Shown here one piece after another: positions 1 through 6,351 of a stretch of 14,384 nucleotides of DNA. The number at the start of each line of letters is the position of its first letter. Positions within the stretch are counted from its first letter, which is position 1. The position numbers were made by a program, and so were the translations under genes. Source of the stretch: CAG-177 sp964587915 (GTDB lineage: Bacteria > Bacillota > Clostridia > Oscillospirales > Acutalibacteraceae); NCBI GenBank assembly GCA_964587915.1, contig CAZPMK010000042.1, forward strand, positions 1 through 14,384, given 5' to 3'. Below the pieces are notes generated by a model. The model was given only the letters and a program-made list of their open reading frames with translations, was not told where the DNA came from and searched no databases.

Positions 1-80
1 TGTTCCGTGCAATTATCGCATGGTTTGAATCGGTATTCCAAAGCATCGGTGACTTCTTCTCAGGCATTTTTGCTCGATAA
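1..80 (+). CDS. C-terminal end of an unidentified protein (5' truncated by the window)
   Basis: Reading from base 3, 25 codons stay open until TAA at 78-80, and the peptide ends in FQSIGDFFSGIFAR. It is hydrophobic and aromatic, like an amphipathic C-terminal helix. A strong + strand terminator follows within about 40 bases, which supports a real gene ending here. The fragment is too short to identify the protein, and no function is proposed. Confidence 0.5.
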   Translation, partial: FRAIIAWFESVFQSIGDFFSGIFAR

Positions 81-115
81 TTTCGCTTTCTGCCAATAAT
101 TTTTCATAATAGCCA

Positions 116-152
116 AAGAACCGCACGGTTTATATCGTGCGGTTCTTTTTTA
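116..152 (+). terminator. Rho-independent terminator after the left-edge gene
   Basis: A perfect 12-bp stem (116-127 with 136-147, arm AAGAACCGCACG) has an 8-base loop and is followed by a T-run on the + strand. It ends the partial gene at 1-80. It also lies just beyond the end of the convergent iscS-iscU-rrf2 operon and may stop transcription in that direction too, although the T-run on that side is poor. Confidence 0.85.
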
Positions 153-191
153 TCATTTATGCTGTTGTTAATTCTGCCTTTTCGGTGAGGC

Positions 192-626
192 TTATCGGCT
201 CTGCTCATTGGCAGGCTTTTCCGCCGTACTCATTATATCCGCAAGCGTTTTGCTGTCGAGAAATTCGTTTATAATGCCGTAAAGCTCCGTCCAAAGCGGC
301 TGTGTTTTGCATTCGCACACTCTTTCGCACGGCTTTGCCCCTGCTTCAAGACAGGCAACGGGTGCGATATCGCCCTCGGTCAACCTTAGAATATCACCTA
401 TTTTGCATTCCTCGGGAGAAACTGCAAGACGATATCCGCCGTCCTTGCCGCGGACTCCCTCAATTATCCCTGCTTTTGTCAAAACGGGAAGGATTCTTTC
501 CATGTATTTCAGCGATACTCCCTGCCGTTCCGACGCCTCTCTCATCGGTACGTATCCGCCGTTTGCATTCTCCGCAAGGTCAACGAGTATTCTCAGAGCA
601 TAACGCCCTCTTGTTGAAATCATCAT
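192..626 (-). CDS. iscR: Rrf2-family transcriptional regulator, IscR-like
   Basis: This 144-residue protein is the usual length for Rrf2 regulators. The N-terminus (STRGRYALRILVDLA) and a winged helix-turn-helix follow the family pattern: recognition helix about residues 36-50, wing VRGKDGGYRLA at about 58-68. Cysteines 92, 100, 104 and 106 form the cluster-binding loop expected of IscR-type members, compared with three cysteines in E. coli IscR. It is the last gene of the iscS-iscU operon, 11 bases after iscU, so it probably senses iron-sulfur cluster supply and represses the operon through the dyad at 2299-2313. The start at 626 has GAGGTG seven bases upstream; a second ATG follows directly and could be used instead. 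A cysteine-metabolism role (CymR-like) is less likely because CymR lacks these cysteines. The family is clear; the sensed signal is inferred. Confidence 0.88.
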   Translation of the reverse strand: MMISTRGRYALRILVDLAENANGGYVPMREASERQGVSLKYMERILPVLTKAGIIEGVRGKDGGYRLAVSPEECKIGDILRLTEGDIAPVACLEAGAKPCERVCECKTQPLWTELYGIINEFLDSKTLADIMSTAEKPANEQSR

Positions 627-637
627 TTCAGCTCACC

Positions 638-1075
638 TCATTCACAGTCTCCGCAATGCTCACAGCCCTCACAATCGGGGAACAAGCTGCGGTCATAATC
701 AATTCCGTTTTTGATGTAATAATCCTGCAACGCCTTTTTGATTGCCTCCTCCGCAAGAACGGAGCAATGCAATTTGTGTGCCGGCAGACCGTCAAGTGCC
801 TCCACCACCGCTTTATTCGTAAGGCTCAACGCCTCCGATACGGGCTTGCCCTTGATAAGCTCGGTTGCCATGGAGCTTGATGCTATCGCAGAACCGCACC
901 CGAAGGTCTCAAATTTAACATCCTCAATGATATCGTCCTTTATTTTAAGATATATTTTCATTATATCTCCGCATTTTGCGTTGCCTACCTCGCCGATGCC
1001 GTCCGCATCCTCTATCACTCCGACATTTCTCGGGTTGCGGAAATGATCCATTACCTTTTCGCTGTACAAAGCCAT
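638..1075 (-). CDS. iscU: Iron-sulfur cluster scaffold protein, IscU/NifU N-terminal type
   Basis: A 145-residue IscU-type scaffold on which [Fe-S] clusters are built from sulfur delivered by the cysteine desulfurase encoded just upstream. The opening SEKVMDHFRNPRNVG is typical. The cluster ligands are all present: Cys35 in GNAKCGD (with Asp37), Cys60 in FGCGSA and Cys104 in HCSVLAEEAI. The HscA-binding LPPVK loop of E. coli IscU is replaced by LPAHKLHC, as is usual in Firmicutes. A C-terminal extension carries four evenly spaced cysteines (135, 138, 141, 144). The start is supported by GAGG about ten bases upstream, and only nine bases separate it from the iscS stop, so the genes are almost certainly co-transcribed. 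Confidence 0.95.
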   Translation of the reverse strand: MALYSEKVMDHFRNPRNVGVIEDADGIGEVGNAKCGDIMKIYLKIKDDIIEDVKFETFGCGSAIASSSMATELIKGKPVSEALSLTNKAVVEALDGLPAHKLHCSVLAEEAIKKALQDYYIKNGIDYDRSLFPDCEGCEHCGDCE

Positions 1076-1084
1076 TTTAACGCC

Positions 1085-2275
1085 TCACTTCAAAATAAAA
1101 TTTCTTTTTCCGCTCATCAGCTCACGCCAAACGGGCGATATGCTTCTGAGATATTCAACCGTTTCCTTGACCGCCGCAACGGTATAATCCGCTTCTTCCA
1201 TGGTATTTTCCTCCGAAAGAGAAAGTCGCAACGAGCCGTGTGCCACATCGTGTACCCTGCCTATCGCAAGCAAAACGTGGCTCGGGTCAAGAGAACCGGA
1301 GGTGCACGCCGAACCCGAGGAGGCACAAATCCCCTTATCATCAAGAAGCAGAAGAAGCGACTCACCTTCTATCCCCTCAAAGCAGAAGTTCACATTGGCG
1401 GGAAGTCGATTTTTTTCGTCTCCGTTGAGTATTGAATGCGGTATTTCCGAAAGCCCGGCAATGAGCCTGTCACGCACCGCGGATATCCTTTTTGATTTTT
1501 CCTCCATATCGGCACACGCCTCTTCAAGAGCCTCTGCCGCCGCCGCAATGCACGGAACATTTTCCGTTCCCGCACGCTTGCCGCGTTCCTGTGCTCCGCC
1601 CTCTATCAGTACGGTAAGAGGTATTCCCTTTTTTGCATACAGAACTCCGACACCCTTTGGCCCGTGGAATTTATGTGCCGAGAGCGAAAGCATATCTATG
1701 TTCTGCTCCTTGACATTTATCGGCAGATGACCCGCCGCCTGAACTGCATCTGTATGGAACACAACGCCCTTTTCACGGCATATTTCTCCGATTTCCTTTA
1801 TCGGCTGTACCGTTCCGATTTCGTTGTTGGCATACATGACGGTTACAAGGCAGGTATCCTCTCGAATTGCATTTCTTACCTGCTCGGGCAGAATGATTCC
1901 GTTTTCATGCACGTCGAGCAAGGTTATCTCAAAGCCCTCTTTTTCGAGCTTTTTCAGCGTATGAAGCACGGCGTGATGCTCAAAAGCGGTTGAAATAATA
2001 TGCTTTTTGCCCTTTTTCTCTCCGTTTCGAGCAGCGGAAATAATGGCTTGATTATCCGCCTCGCTTCCTCCCGAGGTAAAAATAATCTCTCTCGCTTCAC
2101 AGCCGAGGCAATTCGCAATTTGCCCCCGTGCCCGTTCAAGCACTTCCTTTGCCTCCTGCCCCGCCGAATGCAGGCTCGAGGGGTTGGCAAAAAATTTTTC
2201 GTTGTATAAAAGCATTGCCTGCGTTGCTCTGCGGCTCATTTTTGTTGTTGCCGCATTATCCATATAAATTCTCAT
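1085..2275 (-). CDS. iscS: Cysteine desulfurase, IscS/NifS family (PLP enzyme)
   Basis: A 396-residue class-V aminotransferase-fold enzyme that converts cysteine to alanine and an enzyme-bound persulfide, passed to IscU. Visible residues are His100 in FEHHAV, the NNEIGT motif at about 150, Asp176 and Gln179 in TDAVQ, the PLP lysine Lys202 in SAHKFHGPKG, and the persulfide cysteine Cys324 in SSGSACTSG on the longer, flexible loop of group I enzymes. Length and order match IscS/NifS rather than SufS. GGAG seven bases before ATG 2275 supports the start. It is the first gene of the operon, driven by the promoter at 2321-2349. No pyridoxal-site residue appears lost. Whether it also serves tRNA thiolation cannot be read from the sequence. 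Confidence 0.96.
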   Translation of the reverse strand: MRIYMDNAATTKMSRRATQAMLLYNEKFFANPSSLHSAGQEAKEVLERARGQIANCLGCEAREIIFTSGGSEADNQAIISAARNGEKKGKKHIISTAFEHHAVLHTLKKLEKEGFEITLLDVHENGIILPEQVRNAIREDTCLVTVMYANNEIGTVQPIKEIGEICREKGVVFHTDAVQAAGHLPINVKEQNIDMLSLSAHKFHGPKGVGVLYAKKGIPLTVLIEGGAQERGKRAGTENVPCIAAAAEALEEACADMEEKSKRISAVRDRLIAGLSEIPHSILNGDEKNRLPANVNFCFEGIEGESLLLLLDDKGICASSGSACTSGSLDPSHVLLAIGRVHDVAHGSLRLSLSEENTMEEADYTVAAVKETVEYLRSISPVWRELMSGKRNFILK

Positions 2276-2298
2276 AAGCTGTCTCCGTAAAAAACTTT

Positions 2299-2313
2299 AC
2301 CTACTATTTAGGT
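2299..2313. promoter_or_regulatory. Probable Rrf2/IscR operator, ACCTA-N5-TAGGT
   Basis: A perfect 5-bp inverted repeat (2299-2303 and 2309-2313) with five bases between the arms covers about +1 to +15 of the iscS transcript, immediately downstream of the -10 at 2321-2326. A repressor bound here would block initiation. Rrf2 regulators commonly bind AT-rich dyads of this size at their own promoters, and an Rrf2 gene ends this operon, so autoregulation is the simplest reading. The dyad is seen; the binding protein is inferred. Confidence 0.6.
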
Positions 2314-2320
2314 TAGTTTT

Positions 2321-2349
2321 AGTATAACATACATTCTTTTGCTTGTCAA
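2321..2349 (-). promoter_or_regulatory. Sigma-A promoter of the iscS-iscU-rrf2 operon
   Basis: On the minus strand there is a perfect TTGACA (2349-2344), a 17-base spacer and TATACT (2326-2321). This is the strongest promoter match in the window. The iscS start codon lies about 45 bases downstream of the -10. Confidence 0.85.
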
Positions 2350-2443
2350 CAGATTTTTCCTCGCTCTTTCAAGTCAGCTCTAACAAAAGCTCATGTACTT
2401 GTGAGCAGTCGCAAGATTTCGTAAGGTCTGCTTCAAATAATTA

Positions 2444-2472
2444 TTGCAGGATATGCCGCAGTATGATATAAT
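2444..2472 (+). promoter_or_regulatory. Probable extended -10 promoter for pflB-pflA
   Basis: TGATATAAT (2464-2472) is an extended -10 element with a perfect TATAAT. A weak -35, TTGCAG (2444-2449), lies 17 bases upstream. A second TATAAT at 2477-2482 lacks a partner. The pflB start is about 40 bases downstream. I see no clear Rex or FNR/CRP palindrome next to it. Confidence 0.6.
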
Positions 2473-2514
2473 GTTATATAATCTGATAAATTATTCTTTA
2501 AGGAGATATAATAT

Positions 2515-4749
2515 ATGGAACACAAGAATTGGGAAGGATTTAAAGGTGAAGCTTGGAAAAATGAAATCAACGTTCGTGATTTTATTCAGTCAAACTACAA
2601 GGAATATACGGGCGATGGTTCATTTCTTGAGAAAAAAGGAACGGAACGCACTGATTATCTGATGGGCAAAATCAATGCTCTTTTCAAAAAAGAAAGAGAA
2701 AACGGCGGCGTTTTGGATATTGATACCGAAACGGTTTCATCCCTCACGACCTATGCTCCCGGCTATATTGACAAGGAAAAGGAGCTTATTGTCGGTCTCC
2801 AGACCGATGCTCCGTTAAAACGCGGTGTCAATCCGTTCGGCGGCATCAGAATGGCAAGGCAGGCTTGTGCCGCATATGGTTACAAATTGAGCGACAGGAT
2901 AGAGGACGAATTCCACTACAAAACAACGCACAACGACGGCGTTTTCAGAGCGTATACGGACGAAATGCGTCTTGCCCGCAGATGTCACGTTATCACGGGC
3001 TTACCCGATGCTTACGGCAGAGGCAGAATTATCGGCGATTACCGCCGAGTTGCTCTTTACGGAATCGACAAGCTCATTGAGGAAAAGAAAAAGGACAAGG
3101 CGGCTTTGTCCGAGGTTGAATTTACGAGTGCTCAAATCCGTCTTGATGAGGAGCTTTACCGTCAAATCAGCTTTTTGGGGCTTATGAAAGAAATGGCTGA
3201 AATGTACGGCTGTGATATCAGCGAGCCCGCCTCCAACACAAAAGAGGCTGTTCAGTGGACCTATTTTGCCTACCTTGCCGCCATCAAGGAGCAAAACGGT
3301 GCGGCAATGTCCTTGGGCAGAGTCAGCACATTCTTTGATATTTATATCGAGCGTGACATTGCAAACGGAATTTTGGACGAGCAGGGTGCTCAGGAGATTA
3401 TTGATGATTTTGTTATGAAGCTCCGTCTTGCAAGGCATCTGCGTACTCCCGAATACAACGAGCTTTTCGGCGGCGATCCGATGTGGATAACCGAATCTGT
3501 CGGCGGTATGGGAGAGGACGGCAGAACGCTTGTCACAAAGTCGAGCTATCGTATTCTCAACACTCTTTATACATTGGGCTCGGCTCCCGAACCGAATCTT
3601 ACCGTTCTTTGGTCTGAAAAGCTCCCCGAGGGCTTCAAGAAATTCTGTGCAAAGGTTTCGTGTGATACCGACTCCATTCAGTATGAAAATGATGATGTAA
3701 TGCGTCCGATTTACGGCGACGATTACGCCATTGCCTGCTGTGTTTCGGCAATGAAAATCGGCAAACAGATGCAGTTTTTCGGTGCACGCTGCAACCTTGC
3801 AAAGCTCCTGCTTATTGCAATCAACGGCGGCTATGACACCTCAAGCGGCATCCATATCGGACCTCAGATGGAGCCACTGAGTGGTTCAACTCTCGACTAC
3901 GACACTCTCATGGAGCGTTTCGATATTTACATAAAGTGGCTTGCAAAGCTGTATGTAAATACAATGAACGTCATCCATTATATGCACGATAAATATGCTT
4001 ATGAGAAATCTCAAATGGCGTTGCACGACACCGATGTTCACCGCTTTATGGCTTTCGGAATTGCAGGCATCTCGGTCGTTGCCGACTCCCTGAGTGCCGT
4101 TAAATATGCCAAAGTGAACGTAACAAAGGATGTTTACGGCTTTATTACGGGCTTCAGCACCGAGGGAGATTTCCCGAAATTCGGCAATGATGATGACCGT
4201 GTTGACCTCATTGCAAAGGAAATGGCTCACAAATTCATCACCGAGCTTCGCAAGACTCCCGCATACCGCAAGGCGGAGCACACTCTTTCACTTCTCACAA
4301 TCACCTCAAATGTTATGTACGGCAAAAACACCGCCGCAACGCCCGACGGCAGAAAGGACGGCGAACCGTTCGCACCCGGTGCCAATCCCATGCACAACCG
4401 CGAGGAAAACGGTGCCTTGGCTTCTCTTAACTCCGTTGCAAAGCTGAGCTATGACGACTGCCGCGACGGTATTTCCAACACCTTCTCCATCGTTCCCGAT
4501 ACTCTGGGCAAAAATGAAGAGGAGCGGATAGACAATCTTGTATCCATTCTCGACGGATATTTCGCCAAAAAGGCCCATCATATCAATGTCAACGTGCTGA
4601 ACCGTGAAACTCTGATTGAGGCATATAACAATCCCGAGGCTTATCCCAACCTGACAATACGCGTTTCCGGCTATGCGGTCAATTTCCACAAGCTCTCCCG
4701 CGAGCATCAGCGTGAGGTTATAAGCCGCACCTTCCATCAGGCAATGTGA
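2515..4749 (+). CDS. pflB: Formate C-acetyltransferase (pyruvate formate-lyase)
   Basis: A 744-residue cytosolic glycyl-radical enzyme converting pyruvate and CoA to acetyl-CoA and formate, the main non-oxidative pyruvate exit in fermenting anaerobes. The adjacent catalytic cysteines Cys408 and Cys409 are in AIACCVSAMKIGKQMQFFG. The radical glycine is Gly719 in RVSGYAV, 25 residues from the C-terminus, as the family requires. Length agrees with known PFLs (about 740-760), and the enzyme appears complete. The presence of both cysteines and the pairing with pflA argue against a diol dehydratase or choline lyase relative. AAGGAGATATAATAT before ATG 2515 gives a strong ribosome binding site. The stop is followed after one base by pflA. 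Gly719 makes it oxygen-sensitive once activated. Confidence 0.97.
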   Translation: MEHKNWEGFKGEAWKNEINVRDFIQSNYKEYTGDGSFLEKKGTERTDYLMGKINALFKKERENGGVLDIDTETVSSLTTYAPGYIDKEKELIVGLQTDAPLKRGVNPFGGIRMARQACAAYGYKLSDRIEDEFHYKTTHNDGVFRAYTDEMRLARRCHVITGLPDAYGRGRIIGDYRRVALYGIDKLIEEKKKDKAALSEVEFTSAQIRLDEELYRQISFLGLMKEMAEMYGCDISEPASNTKEAVQWTYFAYLAAIKEQNGAAMSLGRVSTFFDIYIERDIANGILDEQGAQEIIDDFVMKLRLARHLRTPEYNELFGGDPMWITESVGGMGEDGRTLVTKSSYRILNTLYTLGSAPEPNLTVLWSEKLPEGFKKFCAKVSCDTDSIQYENDDVMRPIYGDDYAIACCVSAMKIGKQMQFFGARCNLAKLLLIAINGGYDTSSGIHIGPQMEPLSGSTLDYDTLMERFDIYIKWLAKLYVNTMNVIHYMHDKYAYEKSQMALHDTDVHRFMAFGIAGISVVADSLSAVKYAKVNVTKDVYGFITGFSTEGDFPKFGNDDDRVDLIAKEMAHKFITELRKTPAYRKAEHTLSLLTITSNVMYGKNTAATPDGRKDGEPFAPGANPMHNREENGALASLNSVAKLSYDDCRDGISNTFSIVPDTLGKNEEERIDNLVSILDGYFAKKAHHINVNVLNRETLIEAYNNPEAYPNLTIRVSGYAVNFHKLSREHQREVISRTFHQAM

Positions 4750-4750
4750 T

Positions 4751-5458
4751 ATGATTAAAGGAAGAGTCAGTTCATTTCAGTCCCTGGGTGCCGTGGACGG
4801 TCCGGGGGTGCGATTTGTCGTTTTCTTCAAGGGCTGTCCGCTGAATTGCCTTTGCTGTCACAATCCCGAAACAAAGGCATTTGACGGCGGCGAGGAATTT
4901 ACGGCGGAGGAGATAGTCAATAAAGCCCTGCGGTATAAAGAATATTTCGGCGAAAAGGGCGGAATAACTCTTTCGGGAGGCGAACCCGTTGCCCAGCCCG
5001 AATTTGCGGCGGAAATATTCAGACTTTGCAAGGAAAACGGCATTCACACCTGCCTTGACACAAGCGGCTACGCCCTGAACGACAAGGTTAAAGAGCTTTT
5101 ACGCCATACCGATTTGGTGCTTTTGGATATAAAATATACAAACGAAGCGGATTATCTCAAAAACGCAGGTATGCACTACGGCGATGCTTTGGATTTTCTC
5201 GAATATCTTAAAGCTCAAAATATCCCTGTTTGGATTCGGCAGGTAATAATCCCGACTCTCAACGACAGCAAGGAAAACATTTTTAAGCTCAGGGAAATTG
5301 TCAAAAATCATCCCAATACAGAAAAAACAGAGCTTCTGCCGTTCAGAAAGCTCTGTCAAACAAAATATGATGATTTGAAAATTGAATTTCCGCTGAAGAA
5401 TATTCCCGAGCCGACAAAAGAAAAAATCGAAGAGCTGAGGCAAATATTAAACTCTTGA
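4751..5458 (+). CDS. pflA: Pyruvate formate-lyase activating enzyme (radical SAM)
   Basis: A 235-residue activase that uses S-adenosylmethionine and a [4Fe-4S] cluster to abstract hydrogen from Gly719 of PflB. The cluster motif CxxxCxxC is Cys29, Cys33 and Cys36 in KGCPLNCLCCHNPE; Cys35 is an extra cysteine inside it. SAM-contacting GGEP is at residues 76-79 (TLSGGEP), and LVLLDIKYT and VWIRQVIIPTLND follow as in PFL activases. There is no ferredoxin-like insert, which separates it from the activases of other glycyl-radical enzymes. The ATG starts one base after the pflB stop with only a weak AGG upstream, so translation is probably coupled to pflB. A terminator follows directly. Confidence 0.96.
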   Translation: MIKGRVSSFQSLGAVDGPGVRFVVFFKGCPLNCLCCHNPETKAFDGGEEFTAEEIVNKALRYKEYFGEKGGITLSGGEPVAQPEFAAEIFRLCKENGIHTCLDTSGYALNDKVKELLRHTDLVLLDIKYTNEADYLKNAGMHYGDALDFLEYLKAQNIPVWIRQVIIPTLNDSKENIFKLREIVKNHPNTEKTELLPFRKLCQTKYDDLKIEFPLKNIPEPTKEKIEELRQILNS

Positions 5459-5470
5459 CAGCAGCTTCCG

Positions 5471-5502
5471 AGACCGAGCATTAAATTGTTCGGTCTTTTT
5501 TA
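5471..5502 (+). terminator. Terminator of the pflBA operon
   Basis: AGACCGAGCA (5471-5480) pairs with TGTTCGGTCT (5487-5496), ten base pairs with one G-U, around a six-base loop. A run of T follows at once. It begins about a dozen bases after the pflA stop. Confidence 0.88.
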
Positions 5503-5571
5503 TCGGCGGATTTTCGCAAAATCACGCTCTTAACGGCTCACCGTATTCCCGCTTCATCGCTTCCGTTGAAG

Positions 5572-5700
5572 CTATCCACTGTTTGCCGAACTTGCAGACA
5601 TATGCTCACCGTAAATCGCATGAAAATGCGGCGGATTATGTTCTGATTGTTAAAAATACATACGGATAACAATTCCGTAAAATCTTGATAATACAGGAAT
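5572..5700 (-). pseudogene. Remnant of a DUF4160-like gene
   Basis: Read on the minus strand from 5700, the frame gives IPVLSRFYGIVIRMYF, a TAA stop at 5652-5650, then QSEHNPPHFHAIYGEH in the same frame. From memory these two blocks match the N-terminal half of DUF4160 proteins, which begin MPxxSRFYGIxIRMYF and continue with HNPPHFHAxYGE. The start codon is ATT instead of ATG, an in-frame stop cuts the block, and homology ends at about 5602; the frame closes with TAG at 5572. A good ribosome binding site (AAGGGAG, 5716-5710) and promoter remain upstream. DUF4160 genes often pair with DUF2442 genes and the pair has been suggested to behave like a toxin-antitoxin module; no partner survives here. 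Between 5604 and 5522 another frame codes KFGKQWIASTEAMKREYGEP before TGA, which I do not recognise. Confidence 0.6.
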
Positions 5701-5723
5701 GGATATCCGCTCCCTTCGTTCTT

Positions 5724-5760
5724 ATTATATCACGATACCGTGATATTGTCGATAATATCA
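5724..5760 (-). promoter_or_regulatory. Promoter with two overlapping palindromic operators
   Basis: On the minus strand TCGACA (5752-5747), a 17-base spacer and a perfect TATAAT (5729-5724) point toward the DUF4160 remnant. The spacer is filled by a 20-bp palindrome, arms ATATCACG and CGTGATAT at 5727-5734 and 5739-5746. A second 20-bp palindrome, arms TGATATT and AATATCA at 5741-5747 and 5754-5760, covers the -35 and shares six bases with the first. Such an arrangement is typical of a repressor-controlled promoter. The repressor is unknown. Confidence 0.65.
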
Positions 5761-5844
5761 TGGTACGAAACAAGTCTGTCATACGCATCGACACAAACAT
5801 CCTTCGGCTCTTTGAACAAAACCTGTTTTTCGCCCTCCCGCATA

Positions 5845-5874
5845 TAAAAAAGCCACGGCTTTTACCGTGGCTTT
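5845..5874 (-). terminator. Terminator of ptsH
   Basis: A perfect 10-bp stem (AAAGCCACGG at 5849-5858 with 5865-5874) and six-base loop are followed on the minus strand by a T-run. It begins 11 bases past the ptsH stop codon. Confidence 0.92.
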
Positions 5875-5885
5875 CTGCTGTTAAA

Positions 5886-6149
5886 TTACTCTGCGAAACC
5901 GGATTCAACGAGCTTTACAAGCTCATCAACCGCCTGCTCCTCATCGGGGCCGCCGGCAATTATGCGGATGGTTGTACCGCCCATGATGCCGAGAGAAAGA
6001 ACACCGAGAAGACTCTTGGCGCTGACTCTACGCTCATCTTTCTCGACCCAAATCGACGACTTAAATTCATTCGCCTTTTGAATGAAAAAGGTTGCGGGAC
6101 GGGCATGAAGACCGACCTGATTCTGCACGGTTACATCTTTAACATACAT
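5886..6149 (-). CDS. ptsH: Phosphocarrier protein HPr of the PTS
   Basis: An 87-residue HPr, the usual length. His15 in GLHARPA accepts phosphate from enzyme I and passes it to sugar-specific EIIA proteins. Ser46 in SAKSLLGVLSLGI is the site used by HPr kinase/phosphorylase for carbon catabolite repression with CcpA in Firmicutes. Having both residues rules out Crh, which lacks His15. It stands alone with its own promoter and terminator and no ptsI beside it, as is often so in Clostridia. GGGAGA about nine bases before ATG 6149 fixes the start. The final residues VESGFAE are typical. Confidence 0.96.
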   Translation of the reverse strand: MYVKDVTVQNQVGLHARPATFFIQKANEFKSSIWVEKDERRVSAKSLLGVLSLGIMGGTTIRIIAGGPDEEQAVDELVKLVESGFAE

Positions 6150-6193
6150 AATAATATATCTCCCACACTATAATCTTTAATAGTACAGTACTT

Positions 6194-6221
6194 ATTATAT
6201 CATAAATCTTTTCTTCGTCAA
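6194..6221 (-). promoter_or_regulatory. Sigma-A promoter of ptsH
   Basis: Minus strand: TTGACG (6221-6216), 16-base spacer and a perfect TATAAT (6199-6194). An odd palindrome, AGTAC-A-GTACT at 6182-6192, sits at the expected transcription start and could be an operator, but this is only suggestive. Confidence 0.75.
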
Positions 6222-6303
6222 CAATTTTGAACATAGTTTTTGGACTATTTCGGATAATTCGGATGTTAGCCCAAACGCTCCACTTTTAAAAAATTATGTT
6301 TTG

Positions 6304-6349
6304 TTGAATTTGACTATAGACAAATTGAAATTTTTGTACATCGCGTACA
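6304..6349. other. AT-rich dyads downstream of livF (possible weak terminator)
   Basis: Two small inverted repeats follow the livF stop: TGTAC/GTACA (6335-6339, 6345-6349) and TTGAATTTG/CAAATTGAA with one mismatch (6304-6312, 6321-6329). Neither is followed by a convincing T-run on the minus strand. This is the only candidate I see for the end of the liv operon. Confidence 0.25.
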
Positions 6350-6351
6350 TA

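Noticed and set aside
302..880. 192-codon + strand frame opposite rrf2 and iscU
   Set aside because: A shadow of the two minus-strand genes, which show clear family motifs; the same applies to the other long frames opposite iscS, pflB, the liv genes, LCP and tuf.
5685..6173. 162-codon + strand frame over the ptsH region
   Set aside because: It runs through the ptsH terminator and antisense through all of ptsH, has no ribosome binding site, and gives no recognisable protein.
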